From positions 31,265,481-31,329,480 of the forward strand of contig OY482859.1 of assembly GCA_960531495.1 (NCBI GenBank): 64,000 nucleotides of DNA, written 5' to 3'. This document shows, one piece after another, positions 44,388 to 54,201 of this stretch. The DNA is from Zeus faber. Taxonomy: Eukaryota; Chordata; Actinopteri; Zeiformes; Zeidae. Numbering within the stretch: the first letter of the stretch is position 1; each line of letters begins with the position of its first letter. Position numbers and translations under genes: made by a program. Under the pieces are notes generated by a model. It had not been told where the DNA came from and made no database searches. It worked only from the letters and a program-made list of their open reading frames with translations.

Positions 44388-44690
44388 CTAGCGGAAATTG
44401 AACTTGTCGACGTCTCGACTCACGGTTACCTTGATTGATTGACTGATGTCATCATTTGTGGCGTTCGGATATCTACGCAGGTAGTACTCAATGTCCTTCA
44501 GGTGGAAGCTGGTGTCGTAACTGCCACCTGCAGTAGGTTTGAAACATGTCATGCTGTGGGCAATCTTGTCCAGATCTTTGTCTGAGGGGACCTGGGTATA
44601 GATGGTGTACGGTGGTGGATGAGATTTCCAACAAGCGGTCATACTTACCCTGTGTAGAAGGATCTTGTTGTCTCAAAAGTATGAACCTTG
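44388..44690 (-). pseudogene. Retroviral Gag fragment (second ERV)
   Basis: The minus-strand frame contains FHLKDIEYYLRRYPNATNDD and VTVSRDVDKF, which resembles a capsid stretch in Gag of fish ERVs where the next helix follows SREV. It is on the same strand as the integrase and Env fragments at 39.4-40.5 kb and in the right order, so all may derive from one provirus. A putative LTR region lies to the right (TTTATT near 44862), unproven. Confidence 0.5.
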
Positions 44691-44700
44691 TTCCAGCCTA

Positions 44701-44724
44701 TTTATATATATATATATATATATA
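44701..44724. repeat. (TA)n microsatellite
   Basis: About 12 TA dinucleotides next to the Gag fragment. Confidence 0.9.
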
Positions 44725-45167
44725 CTGTATATAAATGTAGATACAACCCCAAAATAGTTAATCCGGGGAGTGCACTGAGTAGACGTGTACATGATTGTCA
44801 CGTCGGTCTGTGAACAAATATAAAACCTATAAAATTACAAAACCTATCGAGACTCTTTCTCTTTATTAGGGTTTTGTAGAAGGGTTCTTTGTGAACAATA
44901 GGGTTAATGGTTACTGTTTAAGGTGGTTCGATCCCTTTCTAGAATATGGGCACAACTGGTCCTGATGCTGCAGTCCCAACAGGATGGTCCTGTAACACCT
45001 TGCTCCACAACCCCCTGTCCACAACAAGTGAGTGACACTAAGGTGGCTCGAACTTCAAAGAATAGGACTCAAAATTTAGTAGTTTAAAGTCCACATTGCT
45101 GTGTCTGTCCAGATAGGAACACCCGGTTAGGCCGTCACTGATAAATAGTGGGTTGGGTTGGTGGCTG
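44725..45167. other. Non-coding; possible LTR remnant
   Basis: No coding frame. GAGACTCTTTCTCTTTATTAGG near 44850 resembles the R-region context of the first provirus, but no second copy was found. Confidence 0.25.
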
Positions 45168-45710
45168 GTTGGGTGAGATTCAAAATGGAACCAGATCCAG
45201 GCACAGTAACCTCCTCATTGGAACTTTGAATGGATGAACACACCCTACAGCATCAAAGCAAGGAACAGTGTAGGCTGGGGAATGCAGCTTATCAGGGACA
45301 GCCCACAAAGAGAGATTCAGGGAAATCATTTTGGCAATCTTGACAATAAACCTGATATGCTCAACAAGCTGGCCCACGGTTAGCAGTCCAGAAAGCAGAA
45401 AGTGACTCTAAGGGCTACCAAACAGAAGGAAGGGACTCACGTTGCTGGATCAAAATTGGAAGCCCCAGAAAGGCTACTGGTGAACAGTGGTTGCGTAGAT
45501 GGGTAAGACTCAAAATTAAACTGATCAGGTACAGTAACTGTCAAAATTGGTACTCCAATAGAAGTGCACCTTCCAGTATCATAGCTGAGAATATTGCAGT
45601 TCGAGGAACCCAGGTGTTGAGGCACAGTTCCACGGGGAGAGAGAGCATCAGCAAAATTCAATTGGTGAGTTTCATGGTGAATCTGAAATAATACATTTTG
45701 TAACATTCTA
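45168..45710 (-). other. Two diverged tandem copies of an exon-like segment
   Basis: The DNA starting near 45168 (GGGTGAGATTCAAAATGG) recurs about 320 bp later near 45500 (GGGTAAGACTCAAAATTA), with similarity extending through the following ~90 bp. On the minus strand the second copy reads SYDTGRCTSIGVPILTVTVP within an 89-codon frame (45437-45706), while the first is broken by stops. The protein family is unknown to me. This may be the end of a tandemly duplicated exon or a repeat. Confidence 0.35.
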
Positions 45711-45904
45711 TGAATGGAGCACTAGAAAAACAAAACTGTAATATGGATGAATCCTAAATGGGTTAGATGAAATGACAAATATATGTACAAATATAATGAC
45801 AAATAATAAAAACAAATATATTTGAATTTATTTATCTAGTGTAGTATCTACATTAGACTACAGTAGAACAGATGAGGATGCCAGCCTGACTTAGCACATT
45901 ACGC

Positions 45905-46440
45905 ACAAGATGTGTCTGGTTCTGGAAGACAAATATGAACCAGTTACTATACAGAATCTTTTGGAAGAGTCCTGCTTGCTAGACCCTAGATATCACGGAA
46001 AATATATCAACACAGAGGAGACAAAATACACACTGTATCGAAGAGATGGTGGGAGTGAGAGAAGGAGGGGCCTGTGCCAATGCATCAGCGCTTGGAGAGG
46101 AAGAGGCGCACGTGGTGTCACCTACAGCAAAGAAGAGGACACTTGGAGACATGCTGAAATCACGCGCCCATTCCCAAGAGCTCGAGCAGATTACCGAACT
46201 AACACACTACCTACAGGAGGAGCCCCTTGACTCCAACGAGGGTCCCCTCACCTCATGTCATGACAACAAAGCGAGATTTACCCCGCTCTCTAAAGTCGCC
46301 CACAATTATTTGTGCATTTGTATGGCAAGCACACCCTCAGAGGGAGTTTTTCGTGCTGCCAGTAACATTGTTACCCCGTCCGATCCTCCCTAAAAACGCG
46401 CAAGGTAAATATGTTGGTTTATTTTGAGGGCAAAAAGGAA
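45905..46440 (+). pseudogene. hAT transposase C-terminal fragment
   Basis: Two overlapping plus-strand frames. The first contains SCLLDPRYHGKYI, which precedes the dimerisation domain. The second contains LSKVAHNYLCICMASTPSEG and FRAASNIVTP, the conserved hAT (ZBED-type) dimerisation domain. A frameshift near 46030-46050 and a stop at about 46391 break it. No N-terminus or inverted repeats were seen. Confidence 0.8.
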
Positions 46441-46499
46441 ATCACAACTCCTGCCTCAATCTGTAAAATTGCGGATTTCACTTGTGTATAATTGTTTTA

Positions 46500-46555
46500 T
46501 TATATATATATATATATATATATAATTTTATATTTTATTATATACATATATATCG
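46500..46555. repeat. AT-rich microsatellite
   Basis: TA repeats and T runs directly beside the A-tail of the L1 insertion at 46556. Confidence 0.85.
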
Positions 46556-46917
46556 GTTTTTTTTTAACCTGTGCTGTCAGCATGCTGGGCATACAGCAAA
46601 GAGTATTTGTATGCCATTGCATCCAGGACAGAGTTTGTCTGCAAGTGGAGTTCAAGTTCTCAACCTGCAATGCAACTTACAGCTGCAATAACTCTGTCCT
46701 GTGGATGACCTGCAGAATGACAAGAGCACAGTTTTTGGTTATGGAGAACCACCACCAACCCCCTCTTTGGAGAACTATTTCTTAAGTTTGGGTCTATAAA
46801 CAACTGATCGCTACTCCAAGAGGGGGAGAATCACCAAGGGTGGGACAAATAAACATAGAACCAGACAACATTTACACAAAAACATAAACATTGGACGACA
46901 ACAAAATGTATTGAAAA

Positions 46918-46961
<44 letters not shown>

Positions 46962-47430
46962 TGGGACCGCCTGTATGTCTGTGTGTGTGTGTGCCCGTGT
47001 GTGTGTGTGTGTGTGTGTGTAAGATGTCCACCAGTGAGTGTACATGACATATTGTATCCCCATTCGTACTGGTGTAGAAGGTCGGTATTATGTCATGGCG
47101 CCTTCAAGCAGCGGAAAGGGTGCCCCCCGAGTTTCGCAGCCTTGTAGACACGCTATGGCTGCAGGAAAGCCCCAAGCACCCTGCCCTGCAGACCCCCGGG
47201 CCCCCAGTGAAGCCAGAGGGCCATGGAGCAACCCCCACAGCCAGCCCCGATGAGCATTACTCAGTCCCAGGGAGCACGAGGAGACCCTGCACCACAGGGG
47301 AGCACACATACAACCAACCCCCAGGTGCAGGCACAAGACGCAACTGCGGGCACAGAACCCGGGCTACGGCGCGGACCGCAGGCCCGGATCCTGGCCCCAA
47401 ACTGACAGACCAACACCCCGCCTGAACCGC
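46556..47430 (-). other. L1-like 3' UTR (third copy in the window)
   Basis: Matches 3062-4200 and 22857-24481. It includes GT tracts at 46921-46957 and 46981-47020. Cysteine/valine- and Thr-His-rich ORFs here are simple GT/AC translations. Confidence 0.75.
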
Positions 47431-47917
47431 CCGCCGCAGATGCAGGGTGGACGGGAGAATGTGAGGGTGGACAGGAGAATGCTGTGATCTCGCGAGAAGA
47501 CGAAAGCGGAGCCCTGCTACAATAACTAACACAGCTCCACCTCAGACAAAATAACAAAGTGAATTGCAAATCATATTTATATATATATAAATATAAAAAA
47601 GGGAACACTGCCCAATACGCAATAATCCCGCGAAAAGGAAGAGGACGGAATCAGCAACGGACACAGACAATGTCATACTGGGTGCTGTAGAGGTGAGTGT
47701 CTTGAACTAGATTAACAAGAAGTTGGACATGCTTGGTTCACTTCTCCAAGACATTACCGATATCTCTGATTCTGATTCTGATTCTGAGATCAAAGCCAGC
47801 CTTGATTTCCTGCATCGCACGGTTGGCGAGATGCAAAAAGACAAAATCCTTCGCTAAAAACCACCGCGAAGCATCTCACAGCTGAGATGGAAGTTGTAAA
47901 AAAAATAAAATAAAATA

Positions 47918-48244
47918 ATGAAAGAGACTATCCTGGATATACAATCAAGAAGTATGTGGGACAACCTCATCTTTTCTGGGATCCCAGAGAACAACACCGA
48001 GTCCCCAGAAAATATGGTGAAAGACTTTCTCCGCACAGCCCTGAACCTCCTGACGGACACCGTGAAGCAGATCACCTTCCAACGAGTTCATCGACTGGGA
48101 CACCGCGTAGGGAACCGTCACAGGTCCATTATTGCCAAGTTTGAACACTTCAAGCACAGGGAGCTGCTTAAAAGCAAAGGAAAGGAGCTGAAAGGAACCA
48201 CGCTGGGTATGAACAATCATTTCCCACGGGAGACCAACGACTGA
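47918..48244 (+). pseudogene. L1-like ORF1 fragment
   Basis: A 108-codon frame starting after a poly-A-like stretch, with SRSMWDNLIFSGIPE (the RNA-recognition-motif start of L1-type ORF1), FQRVHRLGHR and a basic C-terminal part. ORF1 proteins coat L1 RNA. The coiled-coil half is upstream with a stop (around 47857), so the frame is partial. Confidence 0.75.
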
Positions 48245-48792
48245 CAGAAGGTGCTGTATCCCGTCCTGAAAGAGAACCGGTAGAAGGGTAAATGCATATC
48301 GATGGCTGTTGATAAACTATATATAGACGGTCTGTTATACCGAGACTCCTCCACCACACTCTGGTTATTTTGATCATTATGTATGTATTCTTGTAATTCT
48401 GGTTATTATATACTGCAAGATGTAGGAATAAGCATGCTATCTATGTCAGGATGTAAAATATCGCTCACTCTCATCTCACCCTCCTAATTCCCCCTCCCTA
48501 CTTCTTTCATCATCTCACCTCCCTTCTCCCTCTCTCCTCACTTCTTCTATCACTCTCACTCTATTATGACTCTCACTTTATGTACGTCTAATCCGGCAAT
48601 ATTCTATGTTTATCTTTGTCTACTTGTCATTCGTTTGTGTAGTTATGTATCCGTACAAAATTCCTGCAATGCTATGACAGTGAAAAGGAATGTAAACGAG
48701 GAAATCCTTAGACTTATCTATGGGAAAGCATGGGAACGGTAGTATAGCTATTGCCTTGGATGCACTGTGCCATCACCCCCTAACTAACTTCA

Positions 48793-49860
48793 ATGACACC
48801 CATTAAGTTTGTTAGTTGGAATGTGAGAGGCTTGGGCTCACCTGCTAAACGTAGCAAAATCCTAACTCACCTCACTAAGATGAACACAAGCTTCTGTCTA
48901 CTGCAAGAAACCCACCTCACTGCATCTGAGCACCTCAAACTCAAAGCTAAATGGGTTAATCAGATGTTTTCCGCATCATTCAACTAAAAAAAGATAGGTG
49001 TCTCTATAATGATCAATAAAAGTATCCCATAACAAAATAAAACCATAATATCAGACCCAGAAGGGCGTTAAATAATGATTAATGGATTTTAGGTAACATC
49101 AAATTAACCATAGCTAATATTTATGGCCCCAATGAGGCTGACCTAAATCTTTTCCACAATATTTTTTTTACAGAATTACATTACATTTAGCAGACGCTTT
49201 TATCCAAGGCCACTTACAATTGTACAATCACCGACGGACGCAGCCATCAGGAGCAATTAGGGGTTAAGTGTCTTGCTCAAGGACACTACAGCATGCTAGC
49301 AGGAGAAGCCTGGGATTGAACCAGCAACCTTTAGATCACTAGACCACCAGCTCTACCGCCTGAGCTACCATCCCCAATATATTTTCAAAATTCTTAGAAT
49401 TCTCTGAATCAGTTATCATATTGGGAGGAGACTTCAACACAGTACTGGATCCAAGTTTAGACCATTCTCAAGCCAGAAATATTCACAAATCCTGGCGTTC
49501 GTCAGACACCATTAAACAATATATGAGTGACCTTGCTCTTGGGGATTATTGGCGATCAAATAACCTACATTCTAGAGAATACACATATCATTCACCACCC
49601 CACCAAAGCAAGCTCTAGAATCTACCTTTTCTAGACAAGTAACTCTGCACTGTCCAAAATCGCAAATCCTGAAATCCACCCGATTGTATTTTCCGATCAC
49701 GGGCCAAATAGTTTCAACCTGATAAATGAAACAAACCGGAACCCTCCCGGCAGGTGGCAGTTTAACACCTCACTTTGGACAGAAAAATAATTTAACCATT
49801 TCTTCAACCATATCACCATCCTTACTTTGGGAAACAGCGAAGGCAGTTCTAACAGGTAGT
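48793..49860 (+). pseudogene. L1-like ORF2 endonuclease, broken
   Basis: Starts IKFVSWNVRGLGSPAKRSK and LLQETHLTASEH (48793-48987), stops after FSASFN, continues in pieces through a SINE insertion, GGDFNTVLDPSLDHSQ (49421-49618) and the reading SDHGPN near 49697, which includes the catalytic SDH. Stops and frameshifts inactivate it. Confidence 0.8.
49174..49374 (-). mobile_element. tRNA-derived SINE with L2 tail (minus strand)
   Basis: On the minus strand: GGTAGCTCAGGCGGTAGAGC (A box), GGTTCAATCCC (B box), CCTTGAGCAAGACACTTAA, then the L2 tail with TTGGATAAAAGCG. Flanked by CAATATTTTT at 49157 and CAATATATTTTC at 49375, an imperfect target duplication. The uninterrupted L1 copy (10050-10100, complement) has CAATATATTTTC once. 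Confidence 0.85.
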
Positions 49861-49869
49861 ATTATTTCA

Positions 49870-50420
49870 TTTCAGGCGAGAGCAACAGTGGAGGAGACAA
49901 GATCCTGCAAGGCTGTGGGGATGAAACAACAGGGAGCATGGACAAGATGGGAGAACGTGGTTGAGAGGAAGGTGACCTGGACTGAGATCTGAAGAGCCCT
50001 CTGACAGTCGCTGACCAGTCCGGTACTCTCCAAGTACGCGGGACCGGTCAGCGACTGTCAGCAGGCTGGATGGAGGTCGAGGTGCCTCCCAGTGGAGGTG
50101 GGATGCAGAGGTTTCGCTGCTCGTTCTTTGGCCAGAGCCTTCAGAAGTTTAGGCATCAAGGGAGAGAGAAAGAGGAGAGCCCTCCGCAGTACCACCGAAG
50201 CAGCAGAGAGGGCCTCAAGATGGCTGTGGCTCAAGAGAGGAGAACAGTGGAGACATGGTAACTAGTTAGCCATCCGGATACAAGCCGGGGTCTGATCAGC
50301 CCCGGCTGGGTCACCTGGATGAGGGTGTATGAGGTTGAAAGACCCGAAACACCCAATGATTCCAGGAACATCACTGATGATGTGTCCAGAGGCATCAGCA
50401 GATGTATTTACACACCTTCC
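49870..50420 (+). pseudogene. Second PD-(D/E)XK-element fragment inserted in L1
   Basis: The plus strand first encodes KQQGAWTRWENVVERKVTWT (49920-49988), then, after an internal deletion, a degenerate C-terminal module whose VEVPP...GG-CRGF-type region (50060-50270) corresponds to VEVGCRVFVA in the copy at 8454-8914. The downstream DNA CTGGGTCACCTGGATGAGGG...TCACTGATGATG is homologous to 9060-9140. RT and most of the nuclease-like core are missing. It replaces part of the L1 ORF2 between the endonuclease and the RT. Confidence 0.55.
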
Positions 50421-50429
50421 TAAATTTTA

Positions 50430-50773
50430 GATGGAGCAGGCTACTACCTTAGATCAACCACTTACAATAAATCACCTGGATCAGATGGCTACCCAGTGGA
50501 ATTCTAGAAACACTTCTGGCCACATATCTCCCCATTATTCATCAGAATGGTTACAGAGGTCAAGTCAACCTCCACCATATCTCCGCACATGAATACTGCT
50601 CTCATTTCATTTTTGCTCAAACCCAATAAGGACCCAACCCTCACCTCCAGTTATAGACCCATAAGCCTTATTAATTGCGACCTTAAGATTATAAGTAAAA
50701 CACTAACCAACAGAATTGAAAAGGTAATTCCATTTATAATTCATCCAGACCAAACAGGCTTCCCTCAACAATA
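50430..50773 (+). pseudogene. L1-like RT N-terminal part, truncated
   Basis: Reads LDQPLTINHLDQMATQ-like, then LKPNKDPTLTSSYRPISLIN and HPDQTGFPQQ followed by a TAG inside the palindrome at 50762. The RT catalytic region is absent, consistent with the internal break point of a twin-primed insertion. Confidence 0.75.
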
Positions 50774-50795
50774 GGATTTCTCCTATTGTTGAGGG
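50762..50795. repeat. Perfect 15-bp palindrome with 4-nt loop
   Basis: CCCTCAACAATAGGA (50762-50776), loop TTTC, then its exact reverse complement to 50795. It sits at the broken end of the L1 RT sequence. Confidence 0.9.
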
Positions 50796-52278
50796 CGTTC
50801 TGCCATGACCATTCTCAAAGCTTAAGGAAGTTAGTAGGCCTACTTTAATTTACAGTTTGTCTTGTCTTTCATTTTTTGGTAACCATTTTTCAAAAGTGTT
50901 TTATTTCTATATATCATTGCTATTTTATTCTTAAAGTTTGTAGCCTGCTTAGATTTGTTTTATTTATCTACTGTATTGCCTTGTGCATTTGTGTCACGCC
51001 ATTGCTTTCCATTTGTGGTGTGGGGATGGTTTGAGCAGCCACCCCTGACCTGGATCTAGGTAATTGGGGACCAACAACCTCGTGTTCTGTGTCTCTGTCT
51101 GTGTCTCTGAGGTCGCTGAAACGCTACTTGGGTGACGGGTGGTAGGCGAAACTGCCACACCATTGTAATAAAATTTTGATTGATTACTGATATTGCTACT
51201 GTATTTATTGAATGTATAACCTATGTTTTAGTTTGATAAAAATGTATTGAAACAAATAATTCATAAAGCAACACAAGCAAAATGTCTACTGATTACTGAT
51301 ATTGCTACTGTATTTATTTAATGTATAACCCATGTTTTCGTTTTATAAAAATGCATTGAAACAAATAATTCATAAAGCAATGCATTCATAAAGCATCAGC
51401 ATGTAGAATGGCAAAAAATAAAATATGATGGCAGTACCGCATAGTTGAGCTACGCTATATTACCGCTGGGGAAATGTATTCAGTCCGACAGCCCTAGTCT
51501 TCAGACTTTCACCAGTTTGAATAAAACAAATTGCCTATTACGGTTATATCGATTAATGGGTAATATAATTCATAACAGTTGTGTTCCACAATGGAACGTA
51601 CTGTGGAACTGAAAGGAATGTTGCTCAAGATTTTATGACTTTGCTCTGTGAGACTATAGATAAGAGGTTAGAAAGACAGAGGGGTGAGATAGAGGGAGAG
51701 AGAGAGAGGGCGATAGACTGTGTGTGTATGTGTGTGTGTTTATGTTTGTGCAAAATGAAAGAGAAAGGTCCACACAGGGAGGAGTGAGACATTTCCTTTG
51801 CCTTAATTACACCTCTCTTGGGAAAATGCTTTGTATTGGGTGTCCATGCACAGATTCAAAGTGCTATTCTTGATCCTGCCCTGAAGTTAACCTCATATGA
51901 CCAGAAAAAAGGTTTGGGAGTGACCCAGGTCACTAAAAGGTTTTTTTAATCTTGTGGGGATCCTCTTATAAGTGTTGCCAGCATGTGGGGGAGCATCCTT
52001 CTGGCAGTTTAACGATGTAGCCTGGAAACAAAAATGTCTATGGTTTTATAACATGAACAGTAATAAAAATTGTTCCATCTGGTAGCCTCAGTTCAGTACA
52101 AGTTCTGGACACTCCGACCAGGTCAGAAAATATAATCCAGTTTATGGAGACTATACACTACATAATTTTAAAAAGTCAAAGGTAAAGGTAATAGAGCACA
52201 AATTTAGGACGCAACGCAGGTACAAGTAGGTGTTTATTTTCAACAAACTTTCGAATATACGTTTCAAAGGTAACGTAC
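50796..52278. other. AT-rich non-coding DNA with a local duplication
   Basis: No gene recognised. 51181-51271 is repeated at 51290-51380 (period 109 bp, few differences). A purine-rich GAGAGAGAGA tract is near 51680-51710. Confidence 0.5.
51181..51380. repeat. 109-bp tandem duplication
   Basis: Two copies of a ~91-bp AT-rich block starting TGATTACTGATATTGCTACT at 51181 and 51290. Confidence 0.85.
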
Positions 52279-52724
52279 AGTGGTACCTCGACTTTTGACT
52301 GAAATTCGTTCTATAAGAACGGTCGTATGTTAAAACAGTCGTATGTCGAAGCAATTTTTCCCATATACACCACGCTCATATTTTTCTACGATTTCCTTCT
52401 TAGTTTCAATGGGAATCATTGCCTTTTTATTTTTCCCATCATCCTTCTTCTTAGGACTCATCATGAAGGGTGAAAATAAACAAAATACACAGCACAAACA
52501 CAGTAAATATGAAAAAAATATCAATAAGCCACGAACTACGTGCACACACCATGTAAGTCGCCCGCTGACTGAGAACGAACATGGCCGCCGACACTCCAAC
52601 TGCAAATTTCCACGGTCGTATCTTGGAGCAGTCGGTCGCAAGTTGATACAAATTTTCGCGACTATTACTACTCGTATCTTGGATTAGTCGTAAGTAGATG
52701 CAGTCGTAAATCGAGGTACCACTG
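52279..52724 (-). mobile_element. Tigger/pogo-type MITE with transposase N-terminus
   Basis: Inverted ends CAGTGGTACCTCGA (left, 52279) and TCGAGGTACCACTG (right, ending 52724), flanked by TA on both sides. Length 446 bp. On the minus strand the internal frame has SPKKKDDGKNKKAMIPIETK and EIVEKYERG, the beginning of the CENP-B-type helix-turn-helix of Tigger transposases, then terminates. A short internal-deletion derivative, unable to mobilise itself. Confidence 0.85.
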
Positions 52725-53620
52725 TAAATCATTTTCCATTGACGTATGATCATAAAAGTGAGTAGTATTAGAAAGATAAGTGAAAGAAAACAAAATAAGG
52801 AGAAACTAGGTAGAAATAATATTAAATTGGGTCAGTAGAATTTACAGATACGTGGCATTAAAAAAAGTCTATTCATTCACAGGAGACTTGAGATTGAGGT
52901 GTAGTATGTTGGGCGAAACTGTGTTTAGATGGAGGATACCTAACATTTGACAAAATAATTGCGTTCCGGGGGCCAGAGGGTTTATAAACCCTAAACCCTA
53001 ACCCTAACCCTAACCCCCACAATCCACTACTCGGAATATTCTTATTGTCCCATAGTTAACTGTGAAGTGTATTTTACAGGGGCTTTTACTGTGTCAATTG
53101 AGGTTCCAAACCAAAGGGTGTGATGTTGGCACTTGAACGTACATTTTACACAGAATGCATTGCAAGTCTTCTTTTTTAGTTTGAGGATTGCAAACCAGGC
53201 GCATATTGCCACCCACTGTATTATTCGTGTATGCCAGCTCTTTCCTAAATTGCCACTTAAGCGGTGACATTAGTCCCTTGCTTCAGATCAGTGGCTCTCC
53301 GCAATTGTTGGTTATTGTTATAGCGAACTAGAATTCTTACGATGCATTGTGGAATACTGTGCAGTGTATGGAAACTAAAACTTTTCACCGCATGAACACT
53401 AATCAATGCAGACAGGCCGTGCGGTGCACTGTGCACAGCATGGTGAACAGCACAACTGGCTGGTCAAAAAACACTAAAGCTTGAGAAAAAGTCATATCAA
53501 GTTATTAAGTTATCAAATATAACAAGGTTTAAGGCAAGAGACATTATGGGACATTATAAATCAGTAGTAATGTAGGATATGCATGAATGTAAATGTATGG
53601 TTCCATTATTCATATCATAG
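52725..53620. other. Intergenic DNA with an interstitial telomeric tract
   Basis: No coding frame recognised. CCCTAA repeats occur at 52986-53017. The renbp transcript probably ends near 53620. Confidence 0.45.
52986..53017. repeat. Interstitial telomeric repeat (CCCTAA)n
   Basis: About five CCCTAA units (the first with an extra A), ending in CCCCC. Vertebrate telomere sequence in C-strand orientation on the plus strand. Confidence 0.9.
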
Positions 53621-53626
53621 TTTATT
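53621..53626 (-). terminator. Candidate renbp poly(A) signal
   Basis: AATAAA on the minus strand, about 500 bp downstream of the renbp stop codon. The AT-rich DNA between (53627-54124) would be the 3' UTR. The 96-codon ORF in it (53622-53912, minus) shows no conserved motif. Confidence 0.45.
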
Positions 53627-54124
53627 CCACCATCCACTGACAATTATAGTAAGCATATGCTGTGGAGGACCTGAAATGTTGGAAGTGAGCCGGCAAAAAT
53701 GCAAAAACTTTTAAGTTGAAACTGACTGCATCAACTATACTGCCGTTTTTAAAGTTGATTATAACTTTCAAAAAAGAACAATTAAAGTTACCATTTTCCA
53801 ATGTGGTCCATGGCACACCCTTTTTGTAGACATGCAAAACATCATATACGAAACAGATTTGATAGAAATCAAGGCAACTAGCCACAAATAGTATTTTCTC
53901 TTGGTGGATCAAGAGGGCCTCTTTTATAGAACAAAGCCATTAGTGATTCAAAGGCAAACAAAAGATTACATGATTAAAAACCTCAGTCAATGCCTTCTAC
54001 AGTTGTAATTAAAACAGTTACTCTGTTAAAATCAAGATCAATATGACAATGTGATTTGAATTGTCAACCACACAGAGACAAAATCAGACAATGACTTCTA
54101 TTAATGGCTCGTTACTGAACAACT

Positions 54125-54201
54125 TCAAGAGTCCTTTTTTTCCAGCAAACTGTCCAGGATTTGCTCACACATAAAAAGGCACCGAGGGACATGGAAGAAC
54201 C
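54125..54201 (-). CDS. renbp: renbp last coding exon
   Basis: Acceptor: T-rich tract then AG|GG. With the phase-1 base from the previous exon it reads [20 protein letters not shown] and ends TGA at 54125-54127. Contains the catalytic-region FHVPR. Too short for simple ORF finders. Confidence 0.9.

Larger units (their letters stand above)
46556..50795. mobile_element. L1-like LINE copy 2 with inverted 5' segment
   Basis: The left part (46556-47430) is the L1 3' UTR on the minus strand, ending in a T run. It abuts the 5' part of the same family on the plus strand (47431-50795: 5' UTR, ORF1, endonuclease, start of RT). The 5'-most sequence lies next to the junction, and the truncation inside RT is at the far right. 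This head-to-head order is what twin priming of one L1 RNA produces; two independent insertions are the alternative. Confidence 0.6.

Noticed and set aside
53622..53912. 96-codon minus-strand ORF after renbp
   Set aside because: Lies within the probable 3' UTR of renbp, AT-rich, no motif.
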